64,000 bases of DNA, taken from Colwellia maritima (lineage in GTDB: Bacteria > Pseudomonadota > Gammaproteobacteria > Enterobacterales > Alteromonadaceae). How positions within the stretch are numbered: position 1 is the first letter of the stretch; each line of letters starts with the position of its first letter. The notes beneath the pieces were generated by a model, which ran no database searches, was not told the origin of the DNA, and saw only the letters and a list, made by a program, of their open reading frames with translations. Positions 18,516-29,241 of this stretch are shown here, one piece after another. Where the stretch lies: NCBI RefSeq assembly GCF_022669015.1, contig NZ_JAKKSL010000001.1, forward strand, positions 974,059-1,038,058, read 5' to 3'. A program made the position numbers and the translations under genes.

Positions 18516-19396
18516 ATGACTCAGTTGAAAAGTTTGAAATCCGTATTTTGCTCGATAGTAATCACAGGCGCACTTAGTTTAAGTGCGTTTACTAGCGCTA
18601 ACCTTCATGCTCATGCCCATCATGAACATAATAATGAAGCACTTGAACTAGCGGTTGCAGGTGAGCATCGCTCAGCTCAAAATAAAGCGAGGGATCAATA
18701 TCGTCATCCCATTGAAACTTTAGCTTTTTTCGGTTTTAAACCAGAAATGACTGTGGTTGAAATTACACCAGGTGGTGGTTGGTATACCGAAATTCTAGCG
18801 CCGGCTCTAAAAGGAAAAGGCAAACTTTATGGTGCCCATTATCCAGATACAGGTGAAGATAATTATTATTCTAATTCGCGTAAGCAATTAGTAACAATGC
18901 TTGCCTCAAACCCTGTTTTTAGTGAGGTTGAACTGACCGATTTTGTACCTCGTAAGCCAAGTGTTTTAGCGCCTCCGGGTAGTGCTGATTTAGTGTTAAC
19001 TTTTCGGAACTTACATAACTGGAAAGATGAAGGTGTAGAGCAAGCATTTAAAGATGCTTATAAAGCGCTTAAAGCGGGTGGTGTACTTGGCGTGGTTGAA
19101 CATAGATTACCCGCAGGTGTAGCGCCTGAAAAAGCAGTAGGATATGTATCAGAATCTAATACAATTAAGCAAGCTAAAGCCGCGGGTTTTCGTTTTTCGG
19201 CGCCAGTGAAATTAATGCTAATCCAAAAGATATGGCTCAACATCCTAAAGGTGTATGGACGTTACCGCCAGTTTTACGTTTAGGCGAGCAAGATAAAGAT
19301 AAATACTTAGCGATTGGCGAAAGTGATCGCATGACTTTAAAGTTTGTAAAGCCGGAAAATAGTAGCTTTAGCGACTTTAAAAAGCAAAATAAATAA
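18516..19396 (+). CDS. Exported class I methyltransferase-like protein, one frame break
   Basis: About 293 residues after repair. The N-terminus (MTQLKSLKSVFCSIVITGAL, then SANLHAHAHHEH) is a signal peptide, so the protein is predicted to be periplasmic. A SAM-methyltransferase-like fold follows: MTVVEITPGGGWYTEILAP (motif I), DLVLTFRNLHNW and AYKALKAGGVLGVVEHR. The frame breaks near 19199-19205 (FRFSA), after which the second frame reads SEINANPKDMAQHPKGVW, TLPPVLRLGEQDKDKYLAI and ends SSFSDFKKQNK. The protein type is widespread in gammaproteobacteria but its substrate is unknown. It sits between purH and purD, 12 bases before purD. Confidence 0.75.
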
Positions 19397-19407
19397 TAGG
19401 AAAAAAC

Positions 19408-20703
19408 ATGAAAATTTTAGTTATAGGATCAGGTGGCCGTGAGCATGCCCTAGCATGGAAAGCGGCACAATCTAGTCAAGTTACTAAAGTCTATGTAGCG
19501 CCTGGAAACGCAGGCACCGCAACTGAAAATAAAGTAGAAAATATCGCATTGGATATCAGCGACAATAAGGCACTAGTGACATTTGCTCAAACTGAAGATG
19601 TTGCATTAACCATTGTTGGTCCGGAACAACCGCTAGTTGATGGTGTAGTGGATGCATTTCAAGCGCGAGGTTTAGCCATATTCGGTCCAAGTGCGAAAGC
19701 AGCGCAACTTGAAGGGTCAAAATCGTTTACTAAAGATTTTTTGGCACGTAATAACATACCGTCAGGTAGTTATGCTAATTTTACCGAAGTAGAACCAAGA
19801 CTTGCTTATGTGCGAGAACAAGGAGCCCCTATTGTTGTTAAAGCGGATGGCTTAGCAGCGGGTAAGGGAGTTATTGTTGCCCTAACGTTAGCGGAAGCTG
19901 AAGATGCCATTCAAGATATGCTTGCAGGCAATGCCTTTGGTGATGCAGGACATCGGGTTGTTATTGAAGAGTTTCTTGAAGGCGAAGAAGCAAGTTTTAT
20001 CGTAATGGTAGATGGTAAAAATGTTTTACCTATGGCAACTAGCCAAGATCATAAACGTGCCTTAAATGGGGACTTGGGACCTAATACGGGGGGAATGGGC
20101 GCTTATTCTCCTGCACCGGTCGTTACTCCTGAAATTCATGATCGTATTATGTCAGAAGTTATTATGCCAACCGTCGAAGGAATGGCTAAAGAAGGGGCGC
20201 CTTACTCAGGTTTCCTTTATGCCGGTTTGATGATTTCTGAAGATGGTACTCCGAATGTCATTGAATACAACTGTCGTTTTGGTGACCCTGAAACACAACC
20301 CATTATGATGCGTTTACAATCTGACATTGTAGAGCTTTGTTTAGCGGCAACTCGTGGTGAGCTTGATAAAATCAACGTTGTGTTTGATAGCCGTGCTGCA
20401 GTTGGTGTAGTGCTAGCTGCTAAAGGTTATCCGGCAAGCTACCCTAAAGGTGATGTAATTTCTGGGCTTGAAATTAACACTAATTCTTCTGCTAAAACTT
20501 TTCATGCGGGTACTAAGTTAAACGAGCAAGGTGAAGTAATAACAAATGGCGGTCGTGTATTGTGTGCGACGGCTTTGGGTAACACTGTAACCGAAGCGCA
20601 ACAATTAGCGTATGAGCTACTGCATCAAATTAGTTGGGAAGGTGTCGAATTTCGAACTGATATTGCTTACCGTGCTATTGCACGAGAACAAGAGAACAGT
20701 TAA
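19408..20703 (+). CDS. purD: Phosphoribosylamine-glycine ligase
   Basis: ATP-grasp enzyme joining glycine to phosphoribosylamine, the second step of purine synthesis. 431 residues, full length and unbroken. Conserved stretches: MKILVIGSGGREHALAWK, VGPEQPLVDG, KADGLAAGKGVIVA, EGEEASFIVMVDG, DHKRALNGDLGPNTGGMGAY and IEYNCRFGDPETQ. It probably shares a transcript with the methyltransferase-like gene and purH, and is followed by a terminator. Confidence 0.98.
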   Translation: MKILVIGSGGREHALAWKAAQSSQVTKVYVAPGNAGTATENKVENIALDISDNKALVTFAQTEDVALTIVGPEQPLVDGVVDAFQARGLAIFGPSAKAAQLEGSKSFTKDFLARNNIPSGSYANFTEVEPRLAYVREQGAPIVVKADGLAAGKGVIVALTLAEAEDAIQDMLAGNAFGDAGHRVVIEEFLEGEEASFIVMVDGKNVLPMATSQDHKRALNGDLGPNTGGMGAYSPAPVVTPEIHDRIMSEVIMPTVEGMAKEGAPYSGFLYAGLMISEDGTPNVIEYNCRFGDPETQPIMMRLQSDIVELCLAATRGELDKINVVFDSRAAVGVVLAAKGYPASYPKGDVISGLEINTNSSAKTFHAGTKLNEQGEVITNGGRVLCATALGNTVTEAQQLAYELLHQISWEGVEFRTDIAYRAIAREQENS

Positions 20704-20725
20704 TTTTTATAAAAACAAATTCGTG

Positions 20726-20758
20726 AAGGTTGATAATTAAGGTTATCAACCTTTTTTT
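20726..20758 (+). terminator. Terminator after purD
   Basis: AAGGTTGATAA pairs with TTATCAACCTT, followed by seven T. Confidence 0.85.
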
Positions 20759-20778
20759 ATTTGTTTTTTACCGACAAT

Positions 20779-20806
20779 AAAAAACCCACCGAAGTGGGTT
20801 TTTATA
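20779..20806. terminator. Bidirectional terminator between purD and fusA paralogue
   Basis: AAAAACCCAC / GTGGGTTTTT with a CGAA tetraloop-like centre. A-run and T-run on either side let it work for both convergent genes. Confidence 0.85.
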
Positions 20807-20824
20807 TTAACAACATAGTGTTAA

Positions 20825-22918
20825 TTATTTTTTAGCAGCAGCTTTTGCAGCTTTTACTTCAGCAATTACTTCTTCCGCTACGTTATTTGGACAAGGTAAG
20901 TAATGAGAGAATTCCATAGAGAATTGACCACGACCTGATGTCATTGTACGTAGAGATCCGATGTAACCGAACATTTCTGACAGTGGTACGTCAGCTTTGA
21001 TACGAACACCAGTAACACCTGCTTCTTGGTCTTTGATCATCCCACGACGACGGTTTAAATCACCAATAACATCACCAACGTGATCATCAGGAGTAAACAC
21101 ATCAACAGCCATAATAGGTTCAATTAACTGAGCACCCGCTTTTGGAATTGATTGACGGAAAGCGCCCTTAGCAGCGATTTCAAAAGCAACAGCAGATGAA
21201 TCGACAGCATGGAAACCACCATCAAATAATTCAACTTCAACGTCTAATACAGGGAAACCAAGAAGAACACCGGTATCCATCATAGACTTAAAGCCTTTTT
21301 CTACAGCAGGGAAGAATTCTTTAGGTACGTTACCACCAACAACTGTTGAAGTGAAAACAAAGCCTGAACCTGGTTCACCAGGACGGATACGGTAATCAAT
21401 TTTACCGAACTGACCAGAACCACCTGATTGTTTCTTATGTGTGTAAGAATCTTCAATCGCTGTAGTAATTGTTTCACGGTAAGCAACTTGTGGTTTACCT
21501 ACTTGTAAATCGACACCGTATGTACGCTTAAGGATATCAACTTTGATATCTAAGTGAAGCTCACCCATACCACGTAAGATTGTTTCACCTGAATCGATAT
21601 CAGTTTCAACTTGGAACGTTGGATCTTCTGCCACCATTTTACCAATAGCGATGCCCATTTTCTCAGAACCACCTTTATCTTTAGGGGTTACAGAAATAGA
21701 AATTACAGGTGCAGGGAAAACCATGGCTTCTAACGTACATGGGTCTTTAGGATCACATAATGTGTGACCGGTTTGAACGTTCTTCATACCAACAATAGCT
21801 AAGATATCACCGGCTTGTGCTTCAGAAAGCTCAGTACGGTCATCTGCTTGCATCTCTACCATACGACCAACACGCTCAGTTTTACCTGTAAACGAGTTTA
21901 AGATGGTATCACCTTTTTTAAGCTTACCTGAGTAGATACGGATGAAAGTAAGAGCCCCAAAACGGTCATCCATAATTTTGAATGCTAACGCTTTGAATGT
22001 TTCTTTAGTATCAACAATGGCAAACTTGCCTGTTGGTTCACCTTCTTCATCAGTTAATGGTTGAGGATTAACGTCAGTAGGGCAAGGTAAGTAATCAACA
22101 ATAGCATCTAGAACCAGTTGCATACCTTTGTTTTTGAATGCAGAACCACAGTAGGTAGGGAAGAACATTAATTCATTAGTACCTTTACGGATACACGCTT
22201 TAATTTGCTCTTCAGTTGGTGTTAATTCACCTTCCAAATAGTCCATCAATAAATCTTCATCTGCTTCCAAAGCAGTTTCGATTAATTGTTCACGGTACAT
22301 AGCCGCATCATCTATCATATCAGCAGGAATATCTTCAATAGTATAATTTTCTGGTAAACCTGTTTCATCCCAGATGTAAGCTTTTTGGCTTAATACATCA
22401 ACCACACCTACGAAATCATCTTCTTCACCAATGGGTAAAGTCATAATAAGCGGGTGAGCACCAAGTACTTTTTTAACTTGGTCAGTTACGCGGTAAAAGT
22501 TAGCACCTAAACGGTCTAACTTATTAACGAAGATTAAGCGCGCTACTTTAGAGTCGTTTGCATAACGCCAGTTAGTTTCTGATTGTGGCTCAACACCACC
22601 ACTACCACAGAACACACCAACACCACCATCAAGAACTTTAAGTGAGCGATATACTTCTACTGTGAAATCAACGTGACCAGGAGTGTCAATGACGTTCAAA
22701 CGGTGGCCTTTCCATTCACAGGTAACCGCAGCAGACTGGATAGTAATACCACGCTCAGCTTCTTGTTCCATGAAGTCAGTTGTTGACTCACCATCATGTG
22801 TTTCACCGGCTTTATGGATTTTTCCGGTTAGTTTAAGGATACGTTCAGTTGTTGTGGTTTTACCCGCATCAACATGAGCGAAAATACCAATGTTTCTGTA
22901 TTTAGCTAAATCTGCCAT
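20825..22918 (-). CDS. Elongation factor G paralogue (EF-G2 type)
   Basis: 697-residue translational GTPase, full length and unbroken. G1 is [13 protein letters not shown]2 [11 protein letters not shown]3 DTPGHVDF and G4 [10 protein letters not shown]. Domains IV and V are present up to [17 protein letters not shown]. Compared with the EF-G starting at 63916 in the str operon, it carries the [14 protein letters not shown] version of switch and effector regions, as in the second EF-G found in many marine gammaproteobacteria. It may act in elongation, recycling or stress. It is divergent from the S10 operon and ends at a shared terminator. Confidence 0.93.
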   Translation of the reverse strand: MADLAKYRNIGIFAHVDAGKTTTTERILKLTGKIHKAGETHDGESTTDFMEQEAERGITIQSAAVTCEWKGHRLNVIDTPGHVDFTVEVYRSLKVLDGGVGVFCGSGGVEPQSETNWRYANDSKVARLIFVNKLDRLGANFYRVTDQVKKVLGAHPLIMTLPIGEEDDFVGVVDVLSQKAYIWDETGLPENYTIEDIPADMIDDAAMYREQLIETALEADEDLLMDYLEGELTPTEEQIKACIRKGTNELMFFPTYCGSAFKNKGMQLVLDAIVDYLPCPTDVNPQPLTDEEGEPTGKFAIVDTKETFKALAFKIMDDRFGALTFIRIYSGKLKKGDTILNSFTGKTERVGRMVEMQADDRTELSEAQAGDILAIVGMKNVQTGHTLCDPKDPCTLEAMVFPAPVISISVTPKDKGGSEKMGIAIGKMVAEDPTFQVETDIDSGETILRGMGELHLDIKVDILKRTYGVDLQVGKPQVAYRETITTAIEDSYTHKKQSGGSGQFGKIDYRIRPGEPGSGFVFTSTVVGGNVPKEFFPAVEKGFKSMMDTGVLLGFPVLDVEVELFDGGFHAVDSSAVAFEIAAKGAFRQSIPKAGAQLIEPIMAVDVFTPDDHVGDVIGDLNRRRGMIKDQEAGVTGVRIKADVPLSEMFGYIGSLRTMTSGRGQFSMEFSHYLPCPNNVAEEVIAEVKAAKAAAKK

Positions 22919-23424
22919 TACTTTACTCTACTTAGTTTAAGGTCTATCCCACTTTTTCTTCTTAAACTTAGGATAAGCTAAGAAAGAACAAAAGTAGAAC
23001 TGTTGAAAATTTGCGCGCGAGTATACCATTACTCAACAAAGATCGATAGAAAATTGGCAAATAAATTGTAAATGATGACAAAAGAACAATAGCTCTGCTT
23101 ATATATAGATAAATAAGTATAGTTTATAGGTAAATGGGTAATTTTTAGTAACTAGCGGATTATTAAGAGAGTTGGTTAAAGTAAACAACATTTTGAGTTT
23201 AGCTTGACTTCACGCTTAAAAACCTAAATTACAGCAGCATTAATTTAAGTTAGTACTAAGTTAAGTCTGAATTAGGTTGAATTAGGTTAAGCAGGGCTGA
23301 TAATACAAAATATTAATCAAGTTATTCTGTTTTATATAGGGGGAATTGAGTGTATTGATGGAGGCGATGGTTATCGTCGAAGTTTGATGTGGAATTGTAA
23401 TATAGGTAAAAATAAATAATTACT
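22919..23424. other. AT-rich intergenic region, no gene seen
   Basis: 506 bases between divergent EF-G2 and the S10 promoter. It contains a short tandem GAATTAGGTT repeat (about 23270-23289), and presumably the EF-G2 promoter. No supportable ORF or RNA. Confidence 0.5.
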
Positions 23425-23452
23425 TGCCCAAGTGGCAAAATCATGTATAATT
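23425..23452 (+). promoter_or_regulatory. S10 operon promoter
   Basis: TTGCCC (23425-23430), 16-base spacer, TATAAT (23447-23452), then a GC-rich discriminator TCGCGTCC. It starts a leader of about 195 bases before rpsJ. Confidence 0.8.
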
Positions 23453-23582
23453 CGCGTCCGCATTCGGTTCAAGGGAATGTGTGTTTGTTTTATGTGTTTA
23501 TACTAATATAACAAACTAAGAGAACAGCTTTGTAGTTGTTTTCTTTTACAGCAGCGCTAATTTTGCGTTGAATGTTTATGTA

Positions 23583-23630
23583 ATACACCCCCTTCCAAAG
23601 ACATAAGGAAGCAGAGGGATGTATTTTTTT
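23583..23630 (+). promoter_or_regulatory. S10 leader attenuator hairpin
   Basis: AATACA-CCCCCTTCC pairs with GGAAGCAGAGGGATGTATT and runs straight into seven T, just upstream of rpsJ. Position and shape match the terminator hairpin of the E. coli S10 leader used for L4 autoregulation. L4 control here is inferred. Confidence 0.65.
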
Positions 23631-23652
23631 GTTCTTTTAAAAGGGGATTTGA

Positions 23653-23967
<315 letters not shown>

Positions 23968-23981
23968 GAGGAGTTTTAACA

Positions 23982-24618
23982 ATGACTATAGGTCTAGTTG
24001 GACGTAAAGTGGGTATGACTCGCATCTTCACTGAAGATGGTGTTTCTACTCCTGTTACTGTTCTAGAAGTTGAAGCGAACCGTGTTGCTCAGGTTAAAAC
24101 TGTAGACAACGATGGTTATTCAGCGCTTCAAGTTACCACGGGCAAGCGTAAAGCAAGCCGTGTTAACAAACCAAGCAGCCGGTCATTTCGCTAAAGCAGG
24201 CGTTGAAGCAGGTCGTGGCCTGTGGGAATTCCGCTTAAATGCAAATGAAGGTAGCGATATTGAAGGCGGCAGTGAAATCACTGTTGAGATTTTCAATGAA
24301 ACTAAATTAGTTGACGTAACTGGTACCTCTAAAGGTAAAGGTTTCCAAGGTGGTATCAAGCGGAATTTCAGCATGCAAGATGCAACACATGGTAACTCAA
24401 TTTCTCACCGCTCTAACGGTTCGTTAGGTCAGTGTCAAACACCAGGTCGCGTTTTCAAAGGCAAAAAAATGTCTGGTCACATGGGTTCTGTGCGCGTTAC
24501 TACACAAAACCTTGAATTGGTTCGCGTTGACGCAGAACGTAACTTGCTACTTGTTAAAGGTGCAGTTCCGGGTGCTATCAACGGTAACGTAATCATCAAA
24601 CCGGCTGTTAAAGCTTAG
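23982..24618 (+). CDS. rplC: 50S ribosomal protein L3, one frame break
   Basis: Starts [16 protein letters not shown]. The frame breaks near 24172-24176: removing one A (CCAAGC to CCAGC) joins ASRVNKPA to [18 protein letters not shown]. The rest includes [24 protein letters not shown]-like [20 protein letters not shown] and [16 protein letters not shown]. About 212 residues, normal for L3, an early assembly protein near the peptidyl-transferase centre. Essential, so the break is a sequence error; a GCCGGT lies a few bases after it. Confidence 0.97.
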
Positions 24619-24634
24619 TCCAGGAGATTTTGTG

Positions 24635-25240
24635 ATGGAATTATCATTAAAAGACGCATCAGGTGCTCTTGAAGTTTCTGAAGCAACTTTTGGACGTGAG
24701 TTTAATGAAGCTTTAGTACATCAAGTAGTAGTTGCTTATGCAGCCGGTGCTCGTCAAGGTACTCGCGCTCAGAAAACTCGTTCAGAAGTTAGCGGCGGTG
24801 GCAAGAAGCCATGGCGTCAAAAAGGTACTGGCCGTGCACGTGCCGGTACTACTCGTGGTCCAATCTGGCGTTCTGGTGGCGTAACATTCGCTGCTAAACC
24901 TCAAGATCACAGCCAAAAAGTTAACCGTAAAATGTATCGTGGTGCTATTGCTAGCATTCTATCTGAATTAGTTCGTCAAGAACGTTTAGTAGTTGTGAAC
25001 GATTTTTCGGTAGAAACGCCTAAAACTAAAGACTTAGTTGCTAAGTTAAAAGGTTTAGAGCTTAAAGATGTATTGATTGTAACAAAAGAAGTTGACGAGA
25101 ACTTGTTCTTATCAGCGCGTAACTTGTATAAAGTTGACGCAGTCGATGTACAAGCAATTGATCCTGTAAGCTTAGTTGGTTTCGAAAAAGTTTTAATTAC
25201 TGCTGATGCAGTTAAAGAAATTGAGGGGATTTTAGCATGA
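24635..25240 (+). CDS. rplD: 50S ribosomal protein L4
   Basis: 201 residues from ATG 24635 (MELSLKDA), with RBS AGGAG; a GTG three bases earlier is in frame. Conserved [19 protein letters not shown] and [21 protein letters not shown]4 lines the exit tunnel and in gammaproteobacteria also represses its own operon through the leader. The stop overlaps rplW by four bases (ATGA). Confidence 0.99.
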   Translation: MELSLKDASGALEVSEATFGREFNEALVHQVVVAYAAGARQGTRAQKTRSEVSGGGKKPWRQKGTGRARAGTTRGPIWRSGGVTFAAKPQDHSQKVNRKMYRGAIASILSELVRQERLVVVNDFSVETPKTKDLVAKLKGLELKDVLIVTKEVDENLFLSARNLYKVDAVDVQAIDPVSLVGFEKVLITADAVKEIEGILA

Positions 25241-25539
25241 TAAACGAAGAACGTTTGTTAAAAGTGCTTTTAGCACCAAATATTTCTGAGAAAGCAACTG
25301 TAGCTGCTGAAGCAAACAACACTGTTGTTTTCAAAGTAACTACTGATGCAACTAAAGCTGAAATCAAAGCGGCCGTTGAGAAACTTTTTGAAGTTTCTGT
25401 TGTAGGTGTTAATACACTGAATGTAAAGGGTAAAGTAAAACGTACAGGTGCTCGTACTGGTCGTCGTAACGACTGGAAAAAAGCCTACGTAACTCTTGCA
25501 GAAGGTAGTGACATCGACTTCGTTGGCGCTGAATCATAG
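25237..25539 (+). CDS. rplW: 50S ribosomal protein L23
   Basis: 100 residues, full length. [20 protein letters not shown] and [21 protein letters not shown] are typical. Tunnel-exit protein that docks trigger factor and SRP. Translationally coupled to rplD. Confidence 0.99.
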   Translation: MINEERLLKVLLAPNISEKATVAAEANNTVVFKVTTDATKAEIKAAVEKLFEVSVVGVNTLNVKGKVKRTGARTGRRNDWKKAYVTLAEGSDIDFVGAES

Positions 25540-25551
25540 GAGTAGTTGAAA

Positions 25552-26375
25552 ATGGCTATTGTAAAATGTAAACCTACTTCTCCGGGTCGTCGTCACCTAG
25601 TTAAAGTGGTAAACAAAGAGCTTCATAAAGGTAAGCCTTACGCACCATTATTAGACACTAAGTCTAAGTCTGGTGGTCGTAACAATAATGGTCGTATTAC
25701 CGTTCGTCATATTGGCGGTGGTCATAAGCATCATTATCGTATTGTTGACTTTAAACGTACTAAAGATGGTATCCCTGCGAAAGTTGAGCGTTTAGAATAC
25801 GATCCGAATCGTAGTGCTAACATCGCTTTAGTATTATACGCCGATGGCGAACGTCGTTACATCTTAGCCCCTAAAGGCTTAAGTCTTGGTGATACTATCC
25901 AGTCTGGTGTTGATGCTCCCATTAAAGCGGGTAATGCTATGCCATTACGCAACACACCACTAGGTAGTGTTGTACACGCAATTGAACTTAAGCCAGGTAA
26001 GGGTGCACAAATTGCACGTGCTGTTGGTACTTATGCACAATTAGTTGCGAAAGATGGTGCTTACGTTACTTTACGTCTTCGCAGCGGCGAAATGCGTAAA
26101 ATAGAAGCTGATTGTCGCGCTACCTTAGGTGAAATCGGTAACTCTGAACACATGCTTCGCTCTCTAGGTAAAGCGGTGCTTCACGCCGGCGTGGTGTTCG
26201 CCCAACTGTTCGTGGTGTTGCCATGAACCCAGTTGATCACCCGCACGGTGGTGGTGAAGGTAAAACATCTGGCGGTCGTCACCCGGTATCACCTTGGGGT
26301 GTACCAACTAAGGGTTATAAGACTCGTTCGAACAAGCGTACCGATAAATTTATCGTACGTCGTCGTACTAAGTAA
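25552..26375 (+). CDS. rplB: 50S ribosomal protein L2, one frame break
   Basis: [20 protein letters not shown] at ATG 25552. The frame breaks at 26173-26176, where GCGG should read GCCGG to give [20 protein letters not shown]. It then continues [20 protein letters not shown] and ends [10 protein letters not shown] at TAA 26373-26375. About 274 residues. L2 is needed for subunit joining and peptidyl transfer; the conserved histidine lies in the HPHGGG part after the break. Essential, so the break is an error. Confidence 0.98.
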
Positions 26376-26461
26376 TTAGTGCATTAAACTAAATACTCTA
26401 GATTATCGATAGTTAAATAGACTAATTCGGTAATTAGAGTACTGATAATTAAGGAATCACC

Positions 26462-26737
26462 ATGCCACGTTCCCTCAAGAAAGGTCCTTTTATTGACCTA
26501 CACTTGTTGACGAAGGTAGAGAAAGCGGTGGAAAGCGGGAATAAAAAGCCAATTAAAACTTGGTCCCGTCGTTCAATGATCATCCCAACGATGATCGGAT
26601 TGACCATAGCTGTCCATAATGGCCGTCAACACGTTCCTGTATTTGTAACCGAAGAAATGATCGGTCACAAATTAGGAGAATTTGCACCAACTCGTACTTA
26701 TCGCGGTCATGTCGCTGATAAGAAAGCGAAGAAGTAA
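26462..26737 (+). CDS. rpsS: 30S ribosomal protein S19
   Basis: 91 residues, full length. [20 protein letters not shown] and [20 protein letters not shown] are typical. 86 bases after rplB, an unusually long gap for this operon but without a clear hairpin. Confidence 0.99.
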   Translation: MPRSLKKGPFIDLHLLTKVEKAVESGNKKPIKTWSRRSMIIPTMIGLTIAVHNGRQHVPVFVTEEMIGHKLGEFAPTRTYRGHVADKKAKK

Positions 26738-26748
26738 GGGGAAGTTAG

Positions 26749-27081
26749 ATGGAAGCAATTGCTATACATAAATTTGCCCGCGGTTCTGCACAAAAAGCAC
26801 GTTTAGTTGCGGATCAAATCCGTGGCGTACACGTTGAGAAAGCTCTTGAAATATTAACTTTTAGCAACAAATCTGCTGCTCAGTTAGTTAAAAAAGTACT
26901 TAACTCAGCGATTGCTAATGCAGAACATAACGAAGGTGCAGACATTGATGAATTAATCGTTAAAACCATTATGGTTGACGATGGTCCAACAATGAAACGT
27001 ATTAGACCTCGTGCGAAAGGCCGTGCCGATCGCATTATTAAGCGCACTAGTCACATTACTGTGATTGTGTCTGATTCTTAG
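26749..27081 (+). CDS. rplV: 50S ribosomal protein L22
   Basis: 110 residues. [20 protein letters not shown] and [17 protein letters not shown] (tunnel loop region) are conserved. Starts 11 bases after rpsS. Confidence 0.99.
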   Translation: MEAIAIHKFARGSAQKARLVADQIRGVHVEKALEILTFSNKSAAQLVKKVLNSAIANAEHNEGADIDELIVKTIMVDDGPTMKRIRPRAKGRADRIIKRTSHITVIVSDS

Positions 27082-27092
27082 GAGATATTAGT

Positions 27093-27788
27093 ATGGGTCA
27101 AAAAGTACATCCTACCGGTATACGCCTAGGGATCACGAAACCTTTCGCGTCAACTTGGTTTGCAAATAGCAAAGATTTTGCTAATAACTTAGACGGCGAC
27201 CATAAGGTTCGCGAATATTTAACAGAAAAGCTTAAACGCGCTTCACTATCTAAAGTAGTTATTGAACGTCCGACTAAATCTATCCGCGTAACAATTCACA
27301 CGGCTCGTCCAGGTGTTGTTATTGGTAAGAAAGGCGAAGATGTTGAAAAATTACGTTTAGCAGTGTCTAAAATTCCGGCGTTCCTGCTCAAATCAACATT
27401 GCTGAAGTACGTAAGCCAGAAATGGATGCGCAGCTTGTTGCTGACAGTATTGCTAGTCAATTAGAACGTCGTGTTATGTTCCGTCGCGCTATGAAGCGTG
27501 CAGTTCAAAACGCAATGCGTTTAGGTGCTAAGGGTATCAAAGTTCAAGTTAGTGGTCGTTTAGGCGGCGCTGATATTGCACGTGCTGAATGGTATCGTGA
27601 AGGTCGTGTACCTTTACATACTTTACGTGCTGATATCGACTACGCCATTGCGCGTGGTGACACGACTTATGGTGTTATTGGTATTAAAGTTTGGATCTTT
27701 AAAGGTGAAATCATTGGTAAAATGCCACTTGTGGCAGAACAACCGAGCGGCTAAACCTAAAAGAAAGAACAACCGCAAAGCGAAGTAA
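27093..27788 (+). CDS. rpsC: 30S ribosomal protein S3, two frame breaks
   Basis: [20 protein letters not shown] starts the KH-domain protein that lines the mRNA entry. First break at 27375-27379: ATTCCGGCG should read ATTGCCGGCG, joining [20 protein letters not shown]. Second break at 27743-27750: CCGAGCGG should read CCGGCGG, so [18 protein letters not shown] ends the protein at TAA 27786-27788. Both breaks fall on GCCGG/CCGGC. About 230 residues after repair, as expected. Essential, so these are sequence errors. Confidence 0.97.
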
Positions 27789-27800
27789 GAGGAATCAGTA

Positions 27801-28214
27801 ATGTTACAACCAAAACGTACTAAATTCCGTAAGCAATTTAAATTACGTAACCGTGGTCTTGCACAGGTTGGTAGTTCAGTTAGCTTCGGTACTTTCGGTT
27901 TGAAATCGGTTGAGCGTGGTCGTATGACTGCTCGCCAAATTGAAGCCGCACGTCGTGCTATGACTCGTCATGTTAAACGTCAAGGTAAAATCTGGATACG
28001 TGTTTTCCCTGATAAGCCAATTACCAAAAAACCTCTTGAGGTTCGTATGGGTAAAGGTAAGGGTTCAGTAGAATATTGGGTATGCCAAATTCTTCCTGGC
28101 CGTGTTCTTTATGAAATGGAAGGTGTTTCAGAAGAATTAGCACGTGAAGCATTTGCTTTAGCTGCTGCTAAACTTCCGTTTAAAACTACCTTCGTAACTA
28201 GGACGGTAATGTAA
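27801..28214 (+). CDS. rplP: 50S ribosomal protein L16
   Basis: 137 residues. [40 protein letters not shown] and [16 protein letters not shown] are typical. It binds near the A-site tRNA elbow. Stop and the next start overlap (TAATG). Confidence 0.99.
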   Translation: MLQPKRTKFRKQFKLRNRGLAQVGSSVSFGTFGLKSVERGRMTARQIEAARRAMTRHVKRQGKIWIRVFPDKPITKKPLEVRMGKGKGSVEYWVCQILPGRVLYEMEGVSEELAREAFALAAAKLPFKTTFVTRTVM

Positions 28215-28405
28215 TGAAAGCTAGTGAACTTAAAGCAAAAAGCATTGAAGAGCTTAATGCTGAATTACTAGAGCTTCTACGCGAGCAGTTTAACTACCGC
28301 ATGCAGGCAAGCACTGGTCAATTAGCACAAACTCATTTGCTAAGAACTGTACGTCGCAATATTGCACGTGTAAAGACGATCATCACTGAAAAGGCAGGTA
28401 AGTAA
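28214..28405 (+). CDS. rpmC: 50S ribosomal protein L29
   Basis: 63 residues of two helices, [20 protein letters not shown] and [19 protein letters not shown]. Overlaps its neighbours by one base on both sides, showing translational coupling. Confidence 0.99.
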   Translation: MKASELKAKSIEELNAELLELLREQFNYRMQASTGQLAQTHLLRTVRRNIARVKTIITEKAGK

Positions 28406-28656
28406 TGAGCGAAGCGAAAATCCGCACACTACAAGGCGTTGTTATCAGTAACAAAATGGACAAGTCTATTGTTGTAATGATCGAACGTCGCGTTAAGCAC
28501 CCTATATACGGTAAATTTATCACGCGTTCAACTAAGTTGAAAGCACATGATGAAGCTAACGTATGTAACGAAGGTGATGTAGTAACCATTCGTGAAGTAG
28601 CACCAATTTCTAAGTCTAAAAACTGGACTTTAGTTGATGTTGTTGTAAAAGCTTAA
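28405..28656 (+). CDS. rpsQ: 30S ribosomal protein S17
   Basis: 83 residues. [33 protein letters not shown] and [19 protein letters not shown] are typical. Last gene of the S10 operon; a strong terminator follows and rplN is not found next to it. Confidence 0.99.
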   Translation: MSEAKIRTLQGVVISNKMDKSIVVMIERRVKHPIYGKFITRSTKLKAHDEANVCNEGDVVTIREVAPISKSKNWTLVDVVVKA

Positions 28657-28692
28657 TCTATTAGATTAAATTTTATAATCGAAAAGTTATAT

Positions 28693-28727
28693 AAAACCCT
28701 TATCATTTATGTGATAAGGGTTTTTTT
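28693..28727 (+). terminator. Terminator of the S10 operon
   Basis: AAACCCTTATCA / TGATAAGGGTTT hairpin with a six-base loop followed by a T-run. Confidence 0.92.
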
Positions 28728-28750
28728 TAATTTAAATTTAATACGTATAT

Positions 28751-28914
28751 AATATCAATCTCAGCAACTATGCGAACATTTCTACTTGCTAAAATCACCA
28801 GTTACATCGTTATTTATTTAATAATTAGAACCACTAGTTATTGAAATAAATGAATTGTATTTGACGATTTTTTCTGCATATAAAGAAGATCACTTAATTA
28901 ATGAAACTGGTATA
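28751..28914. repeat. MITE-like repeat, copy A
   Basis: About 164 bases with imperfect terminal inverted repeats (ATATCAATCTCAGCAACTAT at the left; the right end reads inward as ATACCAGTTTCATTAATTAA). An internal hairpin is made of ATTTATTTAATAA and TTATTGAAATAAAT. It carries no ORF. A near-identical copy in the same orientation lies at 30551, on the other side of maeB. The remaining 28915-29241 is AT-rich and presumably holds the maeB promoter. Confidence 0.75.
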
Positions 28915-29241
28915 ATGTTTGAAAGGTTACGTAAAATAATTCAAGAAAACAATCATCTCCATGTGTAGTCTACAATATTAACCTAAACTTGTTTTTCAGT
29001 AGTTTAAGACCTGATTCGGTTATGATGTCATCATTTTGTTACTATTACTTTGATACAATAGTGGATATTACTTGAAGTAATGAGATTTTAGTGAGGAAAA
29101 AGATTATATTTAATATAGCATACAGCGATTTTATATAGTTAAATAAGCTTTAGATAGTCACAGAGAATGAAATAAACTATAAGAAGAAAAATAATAAAAT
29201 TTAATATTTGTAGACTTACAACAACGCACTAGGGAAAAACA

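Noticed and set aside
23982-27788. Programmed ribosomal frameshifting in rplC, rplB and rpsC
   Set aside because: No slippery heptamer plus structure is seen; the shifts differ in direction and size and recur at one DNA motif in unrelated genes.
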